From NCBI GenBank assembly GCA_027345905.1, contig DAIETC010000232.1:1-7529 (forward strand): a stretch of 7,529 nt of DNA, given 5' to 3'. The notes beneath the pieces are model-generated. The model was not told where the DNA came from, made no database searches, and saw nothing but the letters and a program-made list of their open reading frames with translations. The stretch's first letter is position 1; each line of letters opens with the position of its first letter. The position numbers were made by a program, and so were the translations under genes. The stretch comes from Kineosporiaceae bacterium (GTDB taxonomy: Bacteria > Actinomycetota > Actinomycetes > Actinomycetales > Angustibacteraceae). Positions 1 through 5,830 of the stretch are shown here, in pieces.

Positions 1-581
1 AGCTCGCCGAGGCGCACCGACCCGACCTGCTCGTGCTCGACGTGATGCTGCCCGACATGGACGGGTTCGCGGTGACCCGGCGGCTGCGCGACCAGGGCAG
101 GGTGATGCCGGTCGTCTTCTTGACGGCCCGCGACGCCACCGAGGACAAGGTGACCGGACTGACCGTGGGTGGTGACGACTACATCACCAAGCCCTTCAGC
201 CTCGAAGAGGTCGTCGCGCGGATCCGGGCCGTGCTGCGCCGTACCGGCGCCGGAGCGGGCGCCGACGTCGGGCGGTTGGTCTTCGCGGACCTGGAGCTGG
301 ACGAGGACTCCCACGAGGTACGCCGGGCCGGACGCAGCATCGACCTGTCCCCCACCGAGTTCAAGCTGCTGCGCTACCTGATGCTGAACCCCAACCGGGT
401 CCTGTCCAAGGCGCAGATCCTGGACCACGTGTGGGACTACGACTTTCGCGGCGAGTCCGGGATCGTCGAGTCCTACATCTCCTACCTGCGCCGCAAGGTC
501 GACACCGACGCGCCGGTCCCGCTGATCCACACCCGCCGCGGCGTGGGGTACGTCCTGCGGCTACCACCCGAGCATGGCTGA
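1..581 (+). CDS. OmpR/PhoP-family two-component response regulator (5' partial)
   Basis: DNA-binding response regulator whose N-terminus lies outside the window. The frame is open from position 3 and 192 residues are visible; the family is usually about 220-250, so roughly 30-50 residues, including the acidic pair near the N-terminus, are missing. The receiver domain shows the phospho-acceptor Asp in LVLDVMLPDMDG (codon 39-41), the switch Thr in FLTARD (codon 123-125) and the conserved Lys in ITKPF (codon 189-191). A linker of about 15 residues follows, then a winged-helix Trans_reg_C domain from about 270 to 565 with LSPTEFKLLRYL, the recognition-helix region VVESYISYLRRKVD-like (here IVESYISYLRRKVD) and the wing hairpin HTRRGVGYVLR. 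This C-terminal half recalls mycobacterial PhoP and TrcR. The gene overlaps the kinase gene by 8 nt, so the two are surely co-transcribed partners. It probably binds direct repeats upstream of its own operon (outside the window) and controls the downstream protease. The exact orthologue (TrcR, MprA or CutR type) is not resolved. Confidence 0.95.
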   Translation, partial: LAEAHRPDLLVLDVMLPDMDGFAVTRRLRDQGRVMPVVFLTARDATEDKVTGLTVGGDDYITKPFSLEEVVARIRAVLRRTGAGAGADVGRLVFADLELDEDSHEVRRAGRSIDLSPTEFKLLRYLMLNPNRVLSKAQILDHVWDYDFRGESGIVESYISYLRRKVDTDAPVPLIHTRRGVGYVLRLPPEHG

Positions 582-2088
582 CCTGCTCGAGTGGGGCCGA
601 GCCAGGGCCCGGGCCGCGCCGCTGCGGCTGCGCCTGGTGGCCATCCTGCTCGCGCTCGCCCTCGTCGCGCTGCTGGTCACCGCAGCCACGGCGGTCACGC
701 TGCTGCGTGGGCAGCTGATCGGCAAGGTCGACGCCCAGGTCAGCGCCGTGGCTCGGGGCGTCGCGAACGGTGGGCCGCTCACCGGGCTGGGCGGGGCGCC
801 CGAGCGTCGAGGGCAGCTGCCGACCACCCAGTACGCCGTGCTGCTGCTCGACAACGGCGACCAGGTGCAGCTCGGGCGGCGGCTGAACCCCGCGGTCCCC
901 GCCCCCGACCTGAGCGAGATCACCCCGCACCTGGTCCGGCTCATGCACGGACGCGCGTTCACCGTCGAGGCGGTCGACGGCTCCGTGCAGTGGCGCTGCG
1001 TCGCCCTGCGGATCACCGGCACCCAGGTGGGCGACGTCACGCTCGTCGTGGCGCAGAGCCTGGCGGACGTCGGTGACACCGTCGCGCGGATGCGCGCCAT
1101 CCTCGCCGTGGTCGGGTTCGTCGTCCTGCTGGCGCTCGGCGTGCTCGGCTGGGCGGTGGTGCGCCGAGCGTTGCGCCCGCTGACCGAGGTCGAGTCCGTG
1201 GCCCGCACGATCGCCGGCGGCGACCTGTCCCGCCGGGTGCCCCAGGGCCCGGCGTCCACCGAGGTGGGCCGGCTCGCGGAGTCCCTGAACTCGATGCTCA
1301 GCCAGATCGAGCACGCGTTCGCCGTCCGCGAGGCCTCCGAGCTGCGGATGCGCCGGTTCGTCTCGGACGCCAGCCACGAGCTGCGCACCCCACTGGCAAC
1401 GGTTCGCGGATATGCCGAGCTCTACCGGCAGGGCGCTGTCAGCAAGCCGGAGGAGATCGCCACCGCCATGCGCCGGATCGAGACCGAGGCCGCCCGCATG
1501 GGGGCGCTGGTCGAGGACCTGCTCACCCTGGCGCGGCTGGACGAGCAGCGGCCCGAGCAGCGGGCGCCGGTCGACCTGACGGTCTTGGCCGCCGACGCGG
1601 TGCACGACGCTCGAGCTCTGGCCCCGGGCCGCGAGGTCCGGCTGAGCGCCCTGCACGGCCAACTGGGCGCCGTCGTGGTGCAGGGCGACGAGTCCCGGCT
1701 GCGTCAGGTCGTGACCAACCTGGTGGCCAACGCGCTGCGGCACACCCCAGCCGGCTGCCCGATCGAGCTGCTCGTGGGTGTGCAGGGCGGCTCCGGCCTG
1801 CTGCAGGTCCGCGACCACGGGCCGGGCATCGCGCCCGAGCAGGTGAGCTCGGTGTTCGAGCGCTTCTTCCGGGCCGACCCGTCACGCGGGCGCGGCCGCG
1901 GCGGCGGCTCGGGCCTGGGCTTGGCGATCGTCGCGGCGATCGTCGCGAGCCACCACGGGCAGGTGGGCGTCAGCCAGACGCCCGGCGGCGGGGCCACGTT
2001 TCTGGTGCGCCTGCCGCTCGCGGCTGCACCCGTACCGGGTGAGCAGGACAGATTCACAGACAACTCCCAGCCCCACCTCAGTTCCTGA
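574..2088 (+). CDS. HAMP-domain sensor histidine kinase
   Basis: Membrane sensor kinase of 504 residues, cognate to the preceding regulator. The ATG at 574 overlaps the regulator stop (ATGGCTGA), typical of translational coupling; I see no strong Shine-Dalgarno. Order: a short basic N-terminus; transmembrane helix 1 about 20-45; an extracytoplasmic sensor segment about 50-172; transmembrane helix 2 about 173-196; HAMP about 197-250 (RRALRPLTEVESVART, then GDLSRRV); HisKA with the phospho-acceptor H268 in DASHELRTPLATVRGYAEL; HATPase_c with the N box TNLVANALRHT (N386), G1 DHGPGI (414-419), F box FERFFR (428-433) and G2 GSGLGL (445-450). All catalytic motifs are intact, so it should be an active kinase/phosphatase. 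The sensor segment carries one cysteine (C142) and no ligand-binding fold I recognise. The kinase core is close to what I recall of mycobacterial TrcS, while the gene order is that of mprAB-pepD or cutRS-htrA. The signal is presumably envelope or secretion stress, judged from the protease next door. Confidence 0.95.
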   Translation: MADLLEWGRARARAAPLRLRLVAILLALALVALLVTAATAVTLLRGQLIGKVDAQVSAVARGVANGGPLTGLGGAPERRGQLPTTQYAVLLLDNGDQVQLGRRLNPAVPAPDLSEITPHLVRLMHGRAFTVEAVDGSVQWRCVALRITGTQVGDVTLVVAQSLADVGDTVARMRAILAVVGFVVLLALGVLGWAVVRRALRPLTEVESVARTIAGGDLSRRVPQGPASTEVGRLAESLNSMLSQIEHAFAVREASELRMRRFVSDASHELRTPLATVRGYAELYRQGAVSKPEEIATAMRRIETEAARMGALVEDLLTLARLDEQRPEQRAPVDLTVLAADAVHDARALAPGREVRLSALHGQLGAVVVQGDESRLRQVVTNLVANALRHTPAGCPIELLVGVQGGSGLLQVRDHGPGIAPEQVSSVFERFFRADPSRGRGRGGGSGLGLAIVAAIVASHHGQVGVSQTPGGGATFLVRLPLAAAPVPGEQDRFTDNSQPHLSS

Positions 2089-2137
2089 CCAACTGCACGC
2101 GCTGTGCTGAGGGCAGCCAAGTAGACGGGCGAACGAC

Positions 2138-2142
2138 GAGGG
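2138..2142 (+). promoter_or_regulatory. Ribosome binding site of the HtrA-like protease gene
   Basis: GAGGG lies 8 nt before the ATG at 2151; a second purine-rich stretch, GGAG at 2144-2147, is probably too close to the start to be the main site. This supports 2151 as the start. The 62-nt gap after the kinase stop shows no clear -10/-35 pair and no strong terminator, so read-through from the kinase gene is the simplest reading. Confidence 0.6.
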
Positions 2143-2150
2143 CGGAGATC

Positions 2151-3485
2151 ATGTCCCAGACGAGCGAGCACACACCACACCAGAGCCCGAGCTTGAACGA
2201 GCAGCCGACCGCGCAGCTGCCGCCGGTCCAGTGGTTCGGCCCCGAACCGACGTCCGGGTACGGCACGCCCCCGCCGGACGGCCCGGGAGCCGTCGGCGGC
2301 CTCGGGAGCGGACCCGGGGGCAGCCGGCCGCGGCGGCGCTACATCGACATGGCGCTGTCGGCGGTGGTCGCAGCGGTCGTCGCCGCGGGGACCACGGCCG
2401 TGGTGACCGAGCAGCGCGCGACCCCGACGTCGGCGCCGACGAGCAGCTCCGCGGCCGCCGGGCAGTCGTCGGGCAACCCGGCGGCGGGTACCGGGCCGGG
2501 GCCGGTGGCTCCCAGCGCCGGCGCGAACGTGAACTGGACCGGCGTCGCCAACGCGGTCGAGCCGAGCGTCGTGGCGATCTCGGTCAGCTCGAAGTTCGGC
2601 CAGGCCGAGGGCTCTGGGGTCATCCTCGACACGGCCGGGCGGGTGCTGACGAACAACCACGTGGTCAGCGGGGTGGGGGCCAACGGGCAGCTCACCGTGA
2701 CCTTGTCGGACGGCCGCTCGTACGCCGCCAGCATCGTGGGCACCGACCCTTCGACCGACCTGGCCGTGATCATCATGAAGGGCGCGACCAAGCTCACGCC
2801 CGCCACGCTCGGCAACTCCGACGCCGTGAAGGTCGGGTCACCGGTCATGGCCGTCGGCAACCCGCTCGGTCTGGCCGGCACCGTGACGACCGGCATCATC
2901 AGCGCCCTCGACCGGCCGGTGCTGACCACGAACGAGAATGCACAAACGTCCGGTGCGACGGGCGCCAACGCCGTGGTCACCAACGCCATCCAGACCGATG
3001 CCGCCGTCAACCCGGGCAACAGCGGCGGCGCGCTGGTCGACAGCACCGGACGGGTGATCGGGATCCCCTCGTCCATCGCCTCCCTCGGCGCCAGCGCAGG
3101 CAACTCACAGTCCGGCAGCATCGGTCTGGGGTTCGCGATCCCGATCAACGAGGCAAAGTCGATCGCCGACCAGCTGATCTCGACCGGCAAGGCCGAGCAC
3201 CCGTTCCTGGGCGTGAGCCTGAAGGACGGCACGGTGCAGGACGGTTCGGCCACCCGAAACGCAGCTGTTGTGGCTTCGGTGTCACCTGGCACACCGGCGG
3301 CCACGGCTGGTCTGCAGCCGGGTGACGCGATCACCCGGGTTAACGGCGAGCCGGTGAACAGCTCGGAGTCGCTGGTGGCTCAGGTCCGCGAGCGCAGCGT
3401 CGGTGCGAAGATCGACCTGACGGTGGTTCGTGGCGGCCAGACCCAGCAGATTGCCGTCACCTTGGCCAAGCGTCCGGGCAACTGA
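2151..3485 (+). CDS. HtrA/DegP-like membrane-anchored serine protease with PDZ domain
   Basis: Trypsin-like protease/chaperone of 444 residues, expected to act outside the membrane on misfolded exported proteins. Residues 1-62 are a Pro/Gly/Gln-rich cytoplasmic tail ending in a basic patch (RPRRR). Residues about 65-87 form one hydrophobic helix that should act as a signal anchor. A Ser/Ala/Gly/Pro-rich linker runs to about 125. The protease domain (about 127-345) has an apparently complete catalytic triad: H170 in LTNNHVV, D203 in STDLAV and S291 in GNSGGAL, plus the family signatures AVGNPLG and IQTDAAVNPGN. A single PDZ domain follows (about 350-438: FLGVSL, then AGLQPGDAITRVNG), ending shortly before the stop. 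One PDZ, one N-terminal anchor and this size fit actinobacterial HtrA/PepD proteins. It lies 62 nt downstream of the two-component pair and is probably their regulatory target or feedback partner, as known for MprAB-PepD. No cysteine is visible in the protein. Confidence 0.95.
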   Translation: MSQTSEHTPHQSPSLNEQPTAQLPPVQWFGPEPTSGYGTPPPDGPGAVGGLGSGPGGSRPRRRYIDMALSAVVAAVVAAGTTAVVTEQRATPTSAPTSSSAAAGQSSGNPAAGTGPGPVAPSAGANVNWTGVANAVEPSVVAISVSSKFGQAEGSGVILDTAGRVLTNNHVVSGVGANGQLTVTLSDGRSYAASIVGTDPSTDLAVIIMKGATKLTPATLGNSDAVKVGSPVMAVGNPLGLAGTVTTGIISALDRPVLTTNENAQTSGATGANAVVTNAIQTDAAVNPGNSGGALVDSTGRVIGIPSSIASLGASAGNSQSGSIGLGFAIPINEAKSIADQLISTGKAEHPFLGVSLKDGTVQDGSATRNAAVVASVSPGTPAATAGLQPGDAITRVNGEPVNSSESLVAQVRERSVGAKIDLTVVRGGQTQQIAVTLAKRPGN

Positions 3486-3490
3486 GCCCG
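3475..3490 (+). terminator. Weak hairpin at the end of the protease gene
   Basis: CGGGC (3475-3479) pairs with GCCCG (3486-3490) across a 6-nt loop that contains the TGA stop. The stem is only 5 bp and no T-run follows, so it is at best a weak terminator or attenuator between the protease gene and helD. In such GC-rich DNA it may be chance. Confidence 0.2.
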
Positions 3491-3499
3491 CCCCGACAC

Positions 3500-3594
3500 C
3501 GAGAGCGCCCCCCGAAGAGCGCCCCCACGCCCGCGCCCGCATCGACCCGCCGGGGGTAGGCTCGGCGCTCGTGTCCGTCGGCGAGAGCGCCCCC
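3500..3594 (+). repeat. Three direct repeats AGAGCGCCCCC around the helD start
   Basis: The 11-mer AGAGCGCCCCC occurs at 3502-3512, 3516-3526 and 3584-3594. The first and third copies extend to a 13-mer, CGAGAGCGCCCCC, at 3500-3512 and 3582-3594. The first two lie 14 nt apart in the 85-nt gap between the protease gene and helD; the third is just inside the helD coding region. They bracket the candidate promoter at 3557-3562, so they could be regulator-binding half-sites. They could also be degenerate relics of the palindrome family seen at 5692-5748, whose arms begin with the same CGAGAGCGC. The repeats are directly visible; any function is inferred. Confidence 0.55.
3557..3562 (+). promoter_or_regulatory. 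Candidate -10 box (TAGGCT) of helD, possibly leaderless
   Basis: TAGGCT fits the actinobacterial TANNNT -10 consensus and ends 8 nt before the GTG at 3571, so transcription could begin at or within a base or two of the start codon and give a leaderless mRNA. No convincing -35 hexamer is seen at the usual spacing. The same stretch, GGGGGTAGG (3552-3560), could instead act as a Shine-Dalgarno 10 nt before the GTG. Both readings support 3571 as the start. Confidence 0.45.
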
Positions 3595-5664
3595 TCCCCG
3601 GCGTCCGGGACCACCCTCGAGGCCGAGCGGGCCTACCTGCGCCGGGCTCGGGCCGAGCTGGCCCGCATGCGCGAGCACACACTGGCACTGTCGGCGCAGG
3701 GCGGCGACCCGGTCTCCTCGCAGTACCTCGCCGCCGCGTTGTGGCGCCGCGCGGCCGCCTTGGTCGACGACCCCGCGGCCGCGCCGTTCTTCGGGCGGAT
3801 CGACCTGTCCGAGCCCCCGGGAGAACGCTGGTACATCGGGCGCCGGCACATCGTGGACCAGAACGGCGACCCCCTGGTCATCGACTGGCGGGCCGAGGTC
3901 TCGCGCGCCTTCTACCGAGCGAGCCGGAGCGAGCCGATGGGAGTGCGGCTGCGCCGCCGCTTCGGCCTGGACCGCGGTGCGATCACGGCCTACGAGGACG
4001 AGCGGCTCGTCGAGACCGGGAGCGCGGACGCCGAGAGCGCGGACGCCGAGAGCGCCGAGGCCACCCCGGGCGGGCGGCGCAGTGCGATCCTGGCAGCCGA
4101 GATCGAACGCCCGCGGATCGGACCGATGCGCGACATCGTCGCCACGATCCAGCCTGAGCAGGACGAGATCGTGCGCGCCGACGTCGCGTTGACGTTGTGC
4201 GTCCAGGGGGCTCCCGGGACGGGCAAGACCGCCGTCGGCCTGCACCGCGCCGCCTGGCTGCTGTACGCCTACCGGGAGCGGCTGGCGCGCAGCGGTGTGC
4301 TCGTGGTCGGCCCCAGCGCGGCCTTCCTGGAGCACGTCGGGGCCGTGCTGCCGGCCCTCGGTGAGATCGCCGTCGACCACACCACCCTCGAAGCTCTCAC
4401 CGCGCGGGTTCCGGTGCGCCACGAGGAGTCCGCGAGCGTCGGGGTCCTGAAGGGCGACGCCCGGCTCGCCGCTGTGCTGCAGCGCGCCGTCTGGTCGGCG
4501 CTCGGCTCGCCGACCGAGGCGCTCGTGGCACCGCGCGGCTCGCGACGCTGGCGGGTGCCGGCCCACGACGTACGCGAGATCATCGACGAGCTGCGCACGC
4601 GCGGGGTGCACTACAACGCTGCCCGGGCGATGCTGACGCAGCGACTGGCGCACGCCGTCCTGCTGCAGCTGGAGGCGGCCGGCGACAGCCCCGACGACCG
4701 GGTGCAGGACGCCGTGGCGCGTTCGCGCCCGGTCAAGGCGTACGCGGACTCGCTGTGGCCACGCCTGGACCCCGCCAAGGTCGTCCTGCGGCTGCTGTCG
4801 GACGCCGGGGCGCTGGCTGCCGCGGCGCAGGGCATCCTCACCGACGGCGAGCAGCGCCAGCTGCTGTGGGACCGGCCGCCGCGCAGCCTGGCCCGCGCGC
4901 CCTGGTCGCCGGCGGACGCCGTCCTGGTCGACGAGGTGGCCGGCATCCTGGACCGCACGCCCAGCCTGGGCCACGTCGTCCTGGACGAGGCGCAGGACCT
5001 GTCCCCCATGCAGCTGCGGGCCGTGGGCAGGCGGTGCAGCACCGGGTCGATGACCGTGCTCGGCGACATCGCGCAGGGAACCACGGCGTGGGCCACCCGG
5101 TCCTGGGCGCAGTCGCTGGCCCACCTCGGCCAGGGCGACGGACACATCGAGGAGCTGACCCGCGGCTTTCGGGTGCCGTCGGCCGTCATCGACTTCGCCG
5201 CCCGCCTGCTGCCCTACATCGCACCCGACCTGGCGCCACCCGTGTCGGTGCGCGACGACCCGGGGCGCCTGGACGTCGTCGTCTCGGTCGACCCGCTCTG
5301 GCCGGCCGTGCTCGACGCCGTCCGCGCCGCCCTCGTGCGCGACGGCTCCCTCGCCGTGATCGTGGCCGACGCGGCGCTCGAGGACGCTGCGTCCGTCCTG
5401 ACCGACGCCGGCCTGGACCACCTGCGGCTCGGGGCCGACCACGAGGACGGCGAACACCGGCTGCACCTGGTAGGCGCGCGCCTGGCCAAGGGTCTGGAGT
5501 TCGACCGAGTCGTCGTCGTCGAGCCCGCGGCCATCGCCGCCGCCGAGCCCGACGAGCGTACCGGCCTGCGCCGGCTCTACGTCGTCCTGACCCGGGCGGT
5601 CACCGCCCTGACCGTGGTCCACGCCCAGCCGCTGCCCCCCGCCCTCGCTGCGGCGACGCACTGA
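3571..5664 (+). CDS. helD: HelD/HelR-type RNA polymerase recycling ATPase (UvrD-like)
   Basis: Superfamily 1 helicase-like ATPase of 697 residues that, by family knowledge, binds RNA polymerase, pries the clamp open and releases stalled complexes using ATP/GTP. Visible features: an N-terminal helical hairpin (about 15-65, LEAERAYLRRARAELARMRE) that in the family reaches into the secondary channel; the barrel segment GERWYIGRRHIVD and PLVIDWRAEVSRAFYRA (about 85-117), characteristic of HelD; the Q-like motif IQPEQDEIV; Walker A QGAPGTGKTAVGLHR (212-226); a long HelD-specific insertion (about 280-460); Walker B VVLDEAQDLSP (469-479); motif III TVLGDIAQGT; and C-terminal motifs RLAKGLEFDRVVVVEP (637-652) and LRRLYVVLTRAV (667-678). 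The GTG start at 3571 is preferred because the frame extended to 3430 would overlap the protease gene. An acidic SADAE repeat sits at residues 151-164. Architecture and length fit the actinobacterial class II HelD, including HelR, linked to rifamycin tolerance in Streptomyces. I see no rifamycin-associated element (GGGGCTTGC-type) upstream. HelD versus HelR naming is uncertain. Confidence 0.92.
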   Translation: MSVGESAPSPASGTTLEAERAYLRRARAELARMREHTLALSAQGGDPVSSQYLAAALWRRAAALVDDPAAAPFFGRIDLSEPPGERWYIGRRHIVDQNGDPLVIDWRAEVSRAFYRASRSEPMGVRLRRRFGLDRGAITAYEDERLVETGSADAESADAESAEATPGGRRSAILAAEIERPRIGPMRDIVATIQPEQDEIVRADVALTLCVQGAPGTGKTAVGLHRAAWLLYAYRERLARSGVLVVGPSAAFLEHVGAVLPALGEIAVDHTTLEALTARVPVRHEESASVGVLKGDARLAAVLQRAVWSALGSPTEALVAPRGSRRWRVPAHDVREIIDELRTRGVHYNAARAMLTQRLAHAVLLQLEAAGDSPDDRVQDAVARSRPVKAYADSLWPRLDPAKVVLRLLSDAGALAAAAQGILTDGEQRQLLWDRPPRSLARAPWSPADAVLVDEVAGILDRTPSLGHVVLDEAQDLSPMQLRAVGRRCSTGSMTVLGDIAQGTTAWATRSWAQSLAHLGQGDGHIEELTRGFRVPSAVIDFAARLLPYIAPDLAPPVSVRDDPGRLDVVVSVDPLWPAVLDAVRAALVRDGSLAVIVADAALEDAASVLTDAGLDHLRLGADHEDGEHRLHLVGARLAKGLEFDRVVVVEPAAIAAAEPDERTGLRRLYVVLTRAVTALTVVHAQPLPPALAAATH
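4021..4059 (+). repeat. 15-bp tandem repeat inside helD
   Basis: AGCGCGGACGCCGAG is present twice head to tail (4021-4035, 4036-4050), followed by a partial, diverged third unit AGCGCCGAG (4051-4059). Because 15 is a multiple of 3 the frame is kept, giving residues SADAE-SADAE-SAE in the link between the HelD barrel segment and the ATPase core. It looks like a recent in-frame slippage expansion in a flexible acidic linker. Confidence 0.85.
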
Positions 5665-5687
5665 CCCGGCGGCGCATTGACCCGGCG
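5657..5687 (+). repeat. 16-nt-period imperfect duplication spanning the helD stop
   Basis: CGCACTGACCCGGCG (5657-5671) is followed, one base later, by CGCATTGACCCGGCG (5673-5687), differing at one base. The first copy contains the helD stop codon TGA. This is a small tandem duplication just before the large hairpin; it does not flank the hairpin, so it is not an obvious target-site duplication. Confidence 0.7.
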
Positions 5688-5691
5688 AACG

Positions 5692-5748
5692 CGAGAGCGC
5701 AACTTTCGGGCACTTTCGGCGCCGCAGTGCCCGAAACTTGCGCTCTCG
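5692..5748. repeat. Near-perfect 23-bp inverted repeat between convergent genes
   Basis: The left arm 5692-5714 (CGAGAGCGCAACTTTCGGGC, then ACT) and right arm 5726-5748 are reverse complements at 22 of 23 positions; the one exception is a C:C mismatch, 5703 against 5737. The loop 5715-5725 is 11 nt (TTCGGCGCCGC). ACTTTCGG occurs twice in the left half (5702-5709, 5712-5719). The element sits in the 166-nt gap where helD (+) and the esterase gene (-) converge, so a bidirectional terminator is plausible, but there is no T-run on either strand. The long arms and A/T-containing core unlike the surrounding DNA also fit a dispersed REP-like palindrome or the remnant of a small mobile element. The rest of the gap (5749-5830) shows nothing I can name. 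Confidence 0.9.
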
Positions 5749-5830
5749 ATGCGCGTGGACGTCGCGCGAGCCGGCCGGCGACGCTGTGGGCAACGACGGA
5801 CGGTGTGGGGTAGGACAAGGCCAAGCCGGC

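Noticed and set aside
361..1818. 485-codon open frame on the minus strand across the regulator and kinase genes
   Set aside because: It overlaps two genes with clear motifs, and its translation is compositionally biased (R/G/Q/A) without domain signals.
2089..2150. Possible promoter or operator between kinase and protease genes
   Set aside because: Beyond the ribosome binding site I found no TANNNT with a matching -35 and no clear repeat pair; a GCTG...CAGC pairing at 2101-2117 is too short to call.
1704..2660. Minus-strand open frame spanning the kinase end and protease start
   Set aside because: It covers well-supported coding sequence on the plus strand; its product is Arg-rich and unrecognisable.
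2339..3334. 331-codon minus-strand open frame over the protease gene
   Set aside because: A shadow of the HtrA frame, lacking any motif; the plus-strand frame has the full catalytic triad and PDZ domain.
3430..3570. Extended helD start inside the protease gene
   Set aside because: It would add 47 Arg/Pro-rich residues overlapping the protease C-terminus. The GTG at 3571 has a promoter or ribosome-binding signal and gives an N-terminus typical of HelD.
5770..5779. Perfect 10-nt palindrome GCCGGCCGGC
   Set aside because: Short all-GC palindromes are expected by chance at this base composition; nothing around it suggests an operator.
3457..5793. 778-codon open frame on the minus strand
   Set aside because: It runs antisense over helD and beyond, is rich in Arg/Gly/Gln/Val low-complexity sequence, and has no recognisable domain. 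It is a third-position-GC shadow of helD, whose helicase motifs are unmistakable.
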